Assembly (NCBI GenBank): GCA_050949415.1
Contig: JBMNFR010000009.1
Span: forward strand, 744,001 to 808,000
Reading direction: 5' to 3'
Length of the DNA: 64,000 bases
Source: JAAZKI01 sp012799905
GTDB lineage: Bacteria; Verrucomicrobiota; Lentisphaeria; Oligosphaerales; Oligosphaeraceae
This document shows positions 52,593 to 60,639 of this stretch, in pieces. A model generated the notes under the pieces. The model saw only the letters and a list, made by a program, of their open reading frames with translations, was not told the DNA's origin and did not search any database. The position numbers and the translations under genes were made by a program. How positions within the stretch are numbered: the stretch's first letter is position 1; each line of letters opens with the position of its first letter.

Positions 52593-54335
52593 ATGCGGCA
52601 ACTCTTCTCCGGCAATGAAGCCATCGCCCGCGGCGCTTGGGAAGCTGGCGTTAAAACCGCCTTCGGATACCCAGGCACACCATCCACGGAAATCCTGGAA
52701 AATTTCGCCCGTTATCCCGGCGTCTATGCTGAATGGTCGCCAAACGAGAAGGTCGCCCTGGAAGCAGCTGTCGGCGCGTCCTTGGCTGGCGCCCGTTCTT
52801 TTGTGACCATGAAGCACGTCGGCCTCAACGTCGCCGCTGACCCGCTCATGACTTTGTCCTACATCGGCGTCCGCGCCGGACTGGTGATTGTAGTTGCCGA
52901 CGACCCTGGGCAGCATTCCTCCCAGACTGAGCAGGACACCCGCCATTACGCCCGCCTCGCCAAGGTGCCAATCATCGAACCGGGCAATGCTGGCGAATGC
53001 CGCGAATACATGATTCGGGCGTTTGAATTGTCCGAAAAATACTGCTGTCCGGTCATCCTCCGCACCACCACCTGCGTCAGCCACTCGCGCTTTTTGACCG
53101 ACACTGCCGAACGCCAGGAACACCCGTTCCCGCCTTTCACTTCCAATCCCTCCCAATATGTGCCCCTGCCAGTCTGGGGGCGCAAACTCCGTGTCAAAAT
53201 TGAGGAACGCCTCGACGCCCAGGCGGCCGATAATGCCGCTGACCCGGCCTGGCACCACGAATTCACCCGTCAGCCTGACCTTGGCATCATCTCCTCTGGC
53301 GTGACTGCCCTGCACTGTCTTGACGTGTTTCCAGATGCGACCATCCTCAAGCTCGGCTGGTCCTGGCCCTTCCCTGACGACCTCCTGCGAGCCTTTGCCG
53401 CCAAGGTCAAACGCCTGGTCGTCATTGAAGAAGGCGACCCGATCCTGGAAGAACACGTCCACGCCCTCGGGTTGAAGGCTGATGGCAAGAACGTCGTTCC
53501 CCGAACTGGCGAATTGACGCCTGCCCGCCTGGCCCTAGTCAAGGCCGCACTGGAGGGCCGGAACGCCGACCTGCCCGCCCCGCTGCCCTCGGCCGCCGAC
53601 CTGCCGACCCGACCGCCGATTCTCTGCGCCGGCTGCCCGCATCGCGGCATCTTCTATGCTCTGGCGCAATTCGACGTGGTGGTGACTGGCGACATCGGCT
53701 GCTACAGCTTAGGCGTATTTCCGCCGCTGTCCCGCACTGACGTCGTCCTCTGCATGGGCGGCGGTTTCACCATGGCGCACGGCATGACCAAGGCAGGCGA
53801 AACCCGGCCAGTCGTCGGCGTCGTGGGTGATTCGACCTTCTTCCACTCTGGCATCACCGGCCTGCTCAACATCGTCTACAACCGCAGCCCAGCGACCTGC
53901 ATCGTAGTTGACAACCGCACCACTGCCATGACTGGCCACCAGGAGCACCCGGGAACCGGCTGCACCCTCCAGGGCGAAAAAACCGCCTCGGCCTCCATCG
54001 AAGCCATTGCCAGAGCCTGCGGCGTGAAAAGAATCCAAATCGTCAATCCGTACAACATCGCGGAAACCACCCGCGTGCTCCAGGAAGAGCTGTCTGCCCA
54101 GGAGCCATCTCTGATCATCTCTCGGGCGCCCTGCATCCTCAAGGAAAAAAAGGCCATTGGCAAGCCCTACGCCATTGATCCGCAAAAATGCAAAAACTGC
54201 CGCGCCTGCCTGAAATTAGGCTGTCCGGCCATTGAAGCCGCTGACAAACGCACCAAGCCGACCATCAATCAGCAGCTCTGCACCGGCTGCTCATTATGCG
54301 CCCAAGTCTGCCGTTTCGAAGCCATTTCATCATGA
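52593..54335 (+). CDS. iorA: Indolepyruvate:ferredoxin oxidoreductase alpha subunit
   Basis: 580 residues from ATG 52593, with AGGAGG upstream at the end of paaK. Order of parts: pyrimidine-type domain (SGNEAIARGAWEAGVKTAFGYPGTPSTEI), the middle domain, then the thiamine-diphosphate domain (CAGCPHRGIFYAL, GDIGCYSLG, VVGDSTFFHSGITGLLN), and two 4Fe-4S motifs at the C-terminus (CKNCRACLKLGC and CTGCSLCAQVC). It oxidatively decarboxylates aryl-pyruvates from aromatic amino acids. The enzyme type is oxygen-sensitive, consistent with anaerobic life. Confidence 0.95.
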   Translation: MRQLFSGNEAIARGAWEAGVKTAFGYPGTPSTEILENFARYPGVYAEWSPNEKVALEAAVGASLAGARSFVTMKHVGLNVAADPLMTLSYIGVRAGLVIVVADDPGQHSSQTEQDTRHYARLAKVPIIEPGNAGECREYMIRAFELSEKYCCPVILRTTTCVSHSRFLTDTAERQEHPFPPFTSNPSQYVPLPVWGRKLRVKIEERLDAQAADNAADPAWHHEFTRQPDLGIISSGVTALHCLDVFPDATILKLGWSWPFPDDLLRAFAAKVKRLVVIEEGDPILEEHVHALGLKADGKNVVPRTGELTPARLALVKAALEGRNADLPAPLPSAADLPTRPPILCAGCPHRGIFYALAQFDVVVTGDIGCYSLGVFPPLSRTDVVLCMGGGFTMAHGMTKAGETRPVVGVVGDSTFFHSGITGLLNIVYNRSPATCIVVDNRTTAMTGHQEHPGTGCTLQGEKTASASIEAIARACGVKRIQIVNPYNIAETTRVLQEELSAQEPSLIISRAPCILKEKKAIGKPYAIDPQKCKNCRACLKLGCPAIEAADKRTKPTINQQLCTGCSLCAQVCRFEAISS

Positions 54336-54358
54336 CCCAGCCAAGGAGGGTTGAGCAC

Positions 54359-54859
54359 ATGACAAACACCCCCTGCCACTTCCGCGCCGCCCAAAGCACG
54401 AACTGCTCGTCCCGTGCCCGCGGCACTCGCGCCCGCATCATCCGCAACGGCTTCGCTGTCATCGCCATGCTCGCAGCGATTTTACTGCTGGCAGCCTGCG
54501 TCTCCAATCCAGGCGGCTTCACCAGCGAACACAACCCAAGGCATGACCAAAATCGATGGCTGGACGAAAATCTCGTCATCAACACCGTCGTCCAATGCGT
54601 CAATAACGCCGACTTCGCCTCCCGTCGCCCTGCGGCAGTCAAAGAATACGCCACCTTGCTGCGCCTGAGCTACATGAATGTCTCAGAAGGAGGCGTCGAC
54701 ATTGACGCCGGCGTCCGCGGTCTCAATTTCATCTATAAAATCCACCGGGACGCCAATGGCGACCGGAAGCTCTGGCAAGATGCCGTCGAATGCGCCAAAG
54801 ATACCACCGACGACGCCGGACGGCTGCCCGGACTGCCAATCCCACCAGACTTCCGCTGA
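54359..54859 (+). CDS. Small predicted lipoprotein
   Basis: 166 residues from ATG 54359, which has AAGGAGGGTTGAGC upstream; an earlier ATG at 54332 overlaps the iorA stop. A long, Arg-rich N-region precedes a hydrophobic helix ending in a lipobox, LLAAC. The mature part (~115 residues) has no recognised motif. It is placed directly after iorA but is unlikely to be part of the same pathway. Confidence 0.65.
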   Translation: MTNTPCHFRAAQSTNCSSRARGTRARIIRNGFAVIAMLAAILLLAACVSNPGGFTSEHNPRHDQNRWLDENLVINTVVQCVNNADFASRRPAAVKEYATLLRLSYMNVSEGGVDIDAGVRGLNFIYKIHRDANGDRKLWQDAVECAKDTTDDAGRLPGLPIPPDFR

Positions 54860-55480
54860 CAGCAGCGAGATGCGCAGCGTGGGCTACCCGTCTACAACCT
54901 GTTTTAAACCACGGATGGACACCGATGGACACGGATTTTTTATAGGGTTGCTGTTGTAACCACCGGATACACGAAATACTTAGGGTGGACTCTCCGTCCA
55001 CAACCTAATTTATGTGTCACCCTTACAGGGCTCCAAATATATGCCATCTCTACCCAGGGCTGCGCCGTGCCTGACGGCCCGGCTTACCCTGGGCTTCTAT
55101 GTGTCGCCCTGCGGGCTTTTGCCGCTTTGCGGCTGTTGTGGACGTGGTGGACTGGGTGGACATTGTGGACGGCGGCTGATGTGCATCGTACTGGCGGCCC
55201 AAAGGGCCAGCAACATAAAAGCCCAGGGTGAGCGTAGCGAAGCCCTGGGTGAGGCGTATAATAATTTTGAGCCCCGTCAGGGGTGACACATAAACGCCGT
55301 TTTGAGAAAAATCTTTCCCCAAAAACAAAAAGTTGATCGATAGTAGTACAGCGCGAGCTTGAGCTCTCCCAAAAAGCTCAAAACCCTGCCACGACCTCTG
55401 GCGCTCAACACTCTGCCCCAGCGTTTCCTCGCCTGCCTTTCCTCATACGAAACTCCACTCATTTTCTTTGGACTGCAAGC
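54860..55480. repeat. Repeat-filled gap with a terminal-inverted-repeat element of a second family
   Basis: No gene. 'CCACGGATGGACACCGATGG' module at about 54908-54935, a CTTAGGGTGGAC hairpin at 54978-55008, then an element at about 55012-55296. Its ends, TGTGTCACCCTTACAGGGCT and the reverse complement of AGCCCCGTCAGGGGTGACAC, are imperfect inverted repeats; inner arms around CACCCAGGGCT also pair. The interior holds a GTGGAC module. A fragment of the 4.5-kb repeat (AAATCTTTCCCCAAAAACAA) follows at 55310-55345. Confidence 0.75.
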
Positions 55481-56974
55481 ATGACCTCTTCTGCTCTCCC
55501 CTACACTGACAAGCCACTCCTTGACAATCCCCTGGATTTCCATTTCGCCATCGTCCCAGACCGTACTGGCGGCGAAAGGAAAGGCCCTTTCGCAGAGGCC
55601 ATGAAAGCCCTGAATCTCCTCCGCCCTGAGTTCGTCATCTCAGTCGGAGACCTCGTCGAAGGAGGATACGGCTGCCCTAACGAAGAAGCAACGGAAAAGC
55701 GCTTGCAGGCGCAATGGGACGAACTGGAAGCCCTCATCAGCACTCTGGACATGCGCTTCTACTACGTTGTCGGCAACCATGACATCAATCTCGGCTGGCC
55801 TGGAAATCGCCTTGCGCATGATGTCTCCAAACGCGTCTGGCAACAACGCTTCGGCAAGCGAACATACTACAATTTCCTCCACAAGGAATGCCATTTCATC
55901 TGCCTCGACTCCATGGACGGTCGTGACGGACGCCTGCCTGTGCAAGGCATCACTGACGAACAGTACGCCTGGGCGCGACAAGTCATCCGTGACCACCAGG
56001 ATGCGCGCTGGACTTTCATCTTCATGCACATGCCTATCGACTGGACCAGCGACAAGTGGCTTGCCTTTGAACGTGACATCAATTCCCTGAACTACACGGT
56101 CTTCTGCGGAGACTGGCACAATCACGTCAAAGCTGTCCGGCACGGCAAAAACTATTACATGGTCGGCACGGCTGGAGGCTGCTTTGACCGCGGCGTCATC
56201 CGCGATGACCTTCGCTATGGTATCATGGACTCCATCACCTGGGTCACAGTCACTGCTGACGGCCCTGTCATCGCCAATCTCCAACTCTCCGGCATCTTCG
56301 GCGATGAAATCCAACGCTGCGCCACTACCAAAGGCTGGATCGAAACCCCGCTCGACTACCCTGACCACCTCACCGTCGCTGACGGACTTGACGCCGAAGG
56401 CGGCGACGACCGCGGCTACGATTGGCATTTCCGCCACGCCATGATCCTCCGCAACGGCGACTTTGTCCTCAAGCCCGATATCGTCATCGCCGGCGACGGC
56501 ATCATCCATCGTTGGGGCGGCCTGAACTGGTATGGCGACCGCTCCTATCCCCGCCCACCCGAGCTCGACACGCCCTTCTTCAACCAACACCGCGTCCTCA
56601 ATATGGGCTTCATCGGCGACCGCAACGAGAACCTGCTCTGGCGCATCCGCCACGGCGAACTGGAAGGAACCTTCCCCCACACCATCATTTTGCATATCGG
56701 CTCTGAAAATCTCCTCGCCGGAGAATCGCCTGACTCAGTTGTCGAAGGCATCCTGCGCAATGTCAGAGCCCTCCATGCAGCCTGCCCTGACGCCATGGTC
56801 GCAGTCCTCCCGCCGTTAACTCCTGTCCCCCATGACAAAACCGTCAAGGCGCTCCTTAAACAGGCGCTTGCAGCCGATACTAAAGCAGAATACTTTGACC
56901 TTTCCCTCCCCTATCAGCAAGACGGCGTCAAGGCGCTGGAGGATTTCTTCCTCGAACGTCTGAAAACCAACTGA
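55481..56974 (+). CDS. Metallophosphoesterase fused to a degenerate SGNH domain
   Basis: 497 residues, no signal peptide. Residues ~15-290 form a calcineurin-like phosphoesterase: ISVGDLVEGG, YYVVGNHDIN, IFMHMP and CGDWHNH hold the usual metal ligands. Residues ~325-497 look like a SGNH/PAF-acetylhydrolase domain (IVIAGDGIIHRWGGLNWYG, NMGFIGDRNENLLWRIRHGEL, TIILHIGSENLLAG). However, the nucleophile serine is Gly340 (GDGI instead of GDSI) and the final DxxH pair is missing. The second domain is therefore probably a binding or structural module. I do not know of this combination as a named family. Confidence 0.75.
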   Translation: MTSSALPYTDKPLLDNPLDFHFAIVPDRTGGERKGPFAEAMKALNLLRPEFVISVGDLVEGGYGCPNEEATEKRLQAQWDELEALISTLDMRFYYVVGNHDINLGWPGNRLAHDVSKRVWQQRFGKRTYYNFLHKECHFICLDSMDGRDGRLPVQGITDEQYAWARQVIRDHQDARWTFIFMHMPIDWTSDKWLAFERDINSLNYTVFCGDWHNHVKAVRHGKNYYMVGTAGGCFDRGVIRDDLRYGIMDSITWVTVTADGPVIANLQLSGIFGDEIQRCATTKGWIETPLDYPDHLTVADGLDAEGGDDRGYDWHFRHAMILRNGDFVLKPDIVIAGDGIIHRWGGLNWYGDRSYPRPPELDTPFFNQHRVLNMGFIGDRNENLLWRIRHGELEGTFPHTIILHIGSENLLAGESPDSVVEGILRNVRALHAACPDAMVAVLPPLTPVPHDKTVKALLKQALAADTKAEYFDLSLPYQQDGVKALEDFFLERLKTN

Positions 56975-57084
56975 CAATTCAAGAATTTCTCCCGGCGTTA
57001 GCTCACTGCGTCCCCTATGAACGCGCACTCCTGCTACCTCTTCGCGAAGACACCGACGGTTCACTCCACTCGGAGAACAACGGA

Positions 57085-57783
57085 ATGAAAGAACATATTT
57101 ATTTTGTCAATGCCCATCCTGATGATTTGATTGCTTGCATGGGCTTGTGCATGCGCCTCAGCACCGAAAAGCGTTTTGAAGTGCATGTGGTAGACGTGAC
57201 TCGTGGCGAGCGCGGCCTGAGCAGCAAAGGCGTTTCCATGGCGGAATGTGCAGCCATTCGCACCAAAGAGGAAGAGGCCGTGTGCGGCGCCATGGGCCTG
57301 AAGCCGCAGTGGCTCAATGAAATCGACGGCGAAGCCTGCGCCTCAAAAGAGGCTTGCCAGGCGCTGGCAGATATGTTCATCGCCAAGCCGCCCCGTGCCA
57401 TCTTCACCCAATGGCCGGTTGACCGCCATCTGGATCACATGGTCTGCAGCACCATCGCCTTGAATGCCCTGCGCTTTTCCGCCGGCGTCACTGCTGGCCA
57501 AATGAAAACAGTGGCGACAGAAGTCTATTTCTACGCCTATGCCAGCAACTCCATCGGCTTCGTCCCCACCCACTATTTTCCCATGGACGCAGAAGCCATG
57601 GACAAAAAGTTCGCCCTGATCTCCAAGTACGAATGTCAAAATGGCGTCGGAATGGCCCGGCAGGATCGCATTGAGTCATTATGCCATGGTTTGAAAGTTC
57701 GTGCGCCGTACGCCGAAGCATACCAATCATTCCAGCCTTATATCCCCGGCCAAAAGTGCATTTTTGATCAATTGACAAATTGA
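57085..57783 (+). CDS. PIG-L (LmbE)-family deacetylase, second copy
   Basis: 232 residues. The zinc site is canonical: NAHPDDLIACMG at the N-terminus and DRHLDHMVCSTIAL (H..H) near residue 115. DVTRGERGLSSKG is the family's substrate loop. It deacetylates an N-acetylated amino sugar or conjugate. Starts after GGAGAACAACGGA; 110 bases follow the previous stop. Confidence 0.88.
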   Translation: MKEHIYFVNAHPDDLIACMGLCMRLSTEKRFEVHVVDVTRGERGLSSKGVSMAECAAIRTKEEEAVCGAMGLKPQWLNEIDGEACASKEACQALADMFIAKPPRAIFTQWPVDRHLDHMVCSTIALNALRFSAGVTAGQMKTVATEVYFYAYASNSIGFVPTHYFPMDAEAMDKKFALISKYECQNGVGMARQDRIESLCHGLKVRAPYAEAYQSFQPYIPGQKCIFDQLTN

Positions 57784-57797
57784 CTTTCCGGCGTGGC

Positions 57798-59315
57798 CTA
57801 TTTTTTAAGCAAAAAGCCTTGTGAGAATTTATGGTCTGGCAGGTAGTCCGAGCCGTATTTCCCCTCGGTATAGACAGACATCATGCCTTCCTTCTCGGGG
57901 TGGCTGGCGAACTTTACTGGCGAATCAGTAAATGGATCGAGTGGGATATGTTGCAGGTAGTCAGGCACTAATTGCGCCAGGTCATCGGGATACTGGCCCT
58001 TGTCTTGCTTATAGCAGTGCAGGGCAACAGCGCATTGGGCTTCGCGGTAATTCGCTATGTACTCCCTAAGTACATAGATGTCATGATATTTGTGGAAATG
58101 CACTCCCACTCCGCATAGACATTTTGCGTTTGGCGCGAATATTTCGTAACTCCAAGGTATAGAATGCAGCCATGTTTCGAATCTACTCTCCAGTTTAGGC
58201 ATATCTGCCAAAGGGCAGGATAAGGATTTCATTTTCATGCTGTAAAACGTATCAATGACATTGATCAGAGTATAACGATAAAGCGCTTCCAGCCCAGGCG
58301 GAAGGTCATACACTGGACAGTTGTTGTGTGGAAACAGATGCTTGATAATCAAAGGCTGGTAATCCAAGAAGTCATCAATATCATTATAACTGCCGGAAAG
58401 AAATAATTCTCTGCGAAAACGATTCGAATAATGGTCATCTTTATAGAGAAAATCCCGCCATACTTTTTCTGATGACGTTAATTCTGCTTGAATGTCTTGA
58501 TAAATCTTTGGCGAGGTGATCGGCTTAACCTTCAGGCAATCCTCAAGAAGTTTTAATCTTTTCATTTCAAAGAACCATGCGCCGGTTGGTTCGCTCTGCG
58601 TTATCGTCTTGAGTGAACACCAATTTGCGGCGGCAGCCTGTTGATCGCCAAGTTCCCATGCTTCTAAAATCCCATTGCATATTTGCTCAAAATCAGCCTC
58701 TGCCTTCTCCCCATATTTTATCACAGGATTTATTTTTTCTGAAAGTTCCAGTGCCTGTGTATGCTTTTCACATTTAGCTTGTAAATAATAACACAGCATG
58801 AGCGAGTTTAGCCAGCTTGCCAGGGGCAGCAAGGCAAAAAGGCAGCCAAGAGCAAGACTTTTCCGCAATTTTGGACGAAGGGCCGGTTCTGCCTGGCGAT
58901 ATTCCAGGATTGTATGAATGGCATCGGCAGTGAATTGCGCGGCAAGCGTGGCAAGGGCAAAGTAGCATTTGCCAAAATATAACCAGCACAAAGCAGTGAC
59001 TACTGAAAACCCCCACAAGCACAGACGCACGGAGCGCCAAGGAGCATAACAAACTCCCGGAAGGTGGCTTAGTAGGCATAAGACTATGGCAAGCACCCAG
59101 ACGCTGCACCATATACATAAACGCAGCTCACATTCTTCATGGCTGGTTTTCAAAATAAAATCATATAAGCCATAGTGTACAACTCCCCAGAGAAGGAACA
59201 GCGTCGCCCAACGCCAAGCTGGAGTTGAGATGCAGTGAAACAGACTCTTGATTTTACGGAAAAAGTATGCCAGGCGTCCCATAGGGTTCGTTCTCCGATA
59301 AGGGCTTTTGGGCAA
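57798..59315 (-). CDS. Uncharacterised membrane protein with pseudopilin-like C-terminus
   Basis: 505 residues, A/T-richer than its neighbours. About five membrane helices in the first ~200 residues (FLLWGVVHYGLYDFIL, WCSVWVLAIVLCLLSHL, LALGCLFALLPLASWLNSLMLCYY), then a soluble half. The end, YREAQCAVALHCYKQDKGQYPDDLAQLVPDYLQHIPLDPF, has the pattern of GspG-like pseudopilin C-terminal domains (A...Y....G.YP..L..L.P.YL...P.DPF), which occurs in PVC proteins of unknown function. A later start (59279) is possible. Confidence 0.55.
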   Translation of the reverse strand: MPKSPYRRTNPMGRLAYFFRKIKSLFHCISTPAWRWATLFLLWGVVHYGLYDFILKTSHEECELRLCIWCSVWVLAIVLCLLSHLPGVCYAPWRSVRLCLWGFSVVTALCWLYFGKCYFALATLAAQFTADAIHTILEYRQAEPALRPKLRKSLALGCLFALLPLASWLNSLMLCYYLQAKCEKHTQALELSEKINPVIKYGEKAEADFEQICNGILEAWELGDQQAAAANWCSLKTITQSEPTGAWFFEMKRLKLLEDCLKVKPITSPKIYQDIQAELTSSEKVWRDFLYKDDHYSNRFRRELFLSGSYNDIDDFLDYQPLIIKHLFPHNNCPVYDLPPGLEALYRYTLINVIDTFYSMKMKSLSCPLADMPKLESRFETWLHSIPWSYEIFAPNAKCLCGVGVHFHKYHDIYVLREYIANYREAQCAVALHCYKQDKGQYPDDLAQLVPDYLQHIPLDPFTDSPVKFASHPEKEGMMSVYTEGKYGSDYLPDHKFSQGFLLKK

Positions 59316-59343
59316 AGGCTGAACTTTTCTCCGCAGGAACTCG

Positions 59344-60144
59344 CTACTGACTTATTTCGCCAAGGAAGCTTTGTATTTCGCTCCAGAAATCATCTCCGAG
59401 GCAGTCAAGCAAATCGCCGTGGCTGGCATCATCTACTAGGACTAGGCGTTTGGGGCCAAGGGCTTTGTTATATAACAACTTGCTATTCCGGTACGGGATG
59501 ATCTCATCTTTTTTGCCATGAAAAATCAGCACCGGTATTTCTTTGCTGGCTAGCCTGTTGACGTTTTTGAATTTATCTCCCGGGAGCGAGAATGGCAGCG
59601 CCACGCGTATTGCCGAAGCAAATGGCGCGCATAGCACCAGGGCTTTGATGTCATACTTTGAGGCCAGGTAGCAGCTCGGGCCAGTGCCAACGGAAAAGCC
59701 GACAGGGATGATGTTTTCCGGCGACACGTCTTTTTCGCGCAGCAAATATTCGTAGGCTGCTTCAATATCAAGATATGCCTGTTTTTCTGACGCCTTTCCG
59801 GTGGAAGCGCCATATCCGGCATAATCATAGGCGAAAACACCATATCCCTGTAAGCGGAATTCTTGGCAGAGAGGCCGTATATCCTGCAGCGTCTCATAAT
59901 TGCCGTGGCTGTAGAGAAGAACTGGATAGTCCTTTCGCCCTTCCAGCCACAGCGCATCAAGCACGGCGGCGCCGGCATGAAGCTGGCAATTGCCGGATGT
60001 GGGAGTTGCAGGGGGAATTGGAAATAAGATTCTGTCTAAATTCATAATCGTTATTACCCCAAAAAGGGGAACGAGAATCAAGGCATAGCAAAGGCATCGG
60101 AAATACCATCGAGAGAAAAGCGTTTTGATGCTTAGCTTGGCCAT
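59344..60144 (-). CDS. Alpha/beta-hydrolase (BEM46-like) with N-terminal membrane anchor
   Basis: 266 residues from ATG 60144 (a TTG at 60180 would add 12). One N-terminal helix (YFRCLCYALILVPLFGVITIM), then the hydrolase: VLLYSHGNYETLQDI (oxyanion HG), AYDYAGYGASTGKAS, nucleophile Ser in PVGFSVGTGPSCYLA, IFHGKKDEIIPYRNSK (acid) and DASHGDLLD (His). All three catalytic residues are present. The substrate is unknown; family members are thioesterases or lipases. Confidence 0.85.
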   Translation of the reverse strand: MAKLSIKTLFSRWYFRCLCYALILVPLFGVITIMNLDRILFPIPPATPTSGNCQLHAGAAVLDALWLEGRKDYPVLLYSHGNYETLQDIRPLCQEFRLQGYGVFAYDYAGYGASTGKASEKQAYLDIEAAYEYLLREKDVSPENIIPVGFSVGTGPSCYLASKYDIKALVLCAPFASAIRVALPFSLPGDKFKNVNRLASKEIPVLIFHGKKDEIIPYRNSKLLYNKALGPKRLVLVDDASHGDLLDCLGDDFWSEIQSFLGEISQ

Positions 60145-60639
60145 CTCATTCTCTTCAGAGGTGATATTCTGTATGGGCAATCACGTTCAATCAGGAAATT
60201 CGTGGTAGGAAGGGAGATTTGGCACAATGATTATGCTGATCGATGTCCGGTAGTGCCCATACTGGGCACCACTTTTGGGGCATGACCATCCCCCAGGCTA
60301 AAGCCTGGGGTTAAGCATGGTTAAGCGCCTACGGCGCATGTTGATATAACTGTAAGCATGATGCCTCTTCACCGTCTGAGAGCTTGTACAAGATACGTGC
60401 CGAAAGCTCCGCATGTCCATTACTGTCCACTTCCGTCCACGTCCACTGCCACTAACGTCCACTCCTGTCCACAGTCCATCGTCTACTGATGTCCATTAAA
60501 GTCCACTAAAGTCCATTGTCCATTGTCCACTGAAGTGTCTTACCCGGGGGGCCTGGCTCTGCCGATTACTGGAACTCAGGGTATCAATCGGCGGTCGGTT
60601 ACTACAAGTATTCATCACAAAAGTTCGCACATTATCTAT
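60145..60639. repeat. Gap with mosaic element modules
   Basis: No gene. CCCCAGGCTAAAGCCTGGGG palindrome followed by TTAAGCATGGTTAAGCGCC (60289-60330), a GTCCA array (60414-60532), CCGGGGGGCCTGGCTCTG, and a terminal motif TATCAATCGGCGGTCGGTTA (60582-60601). The left end of the element cannot be fixed. Confidence 0.7.
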
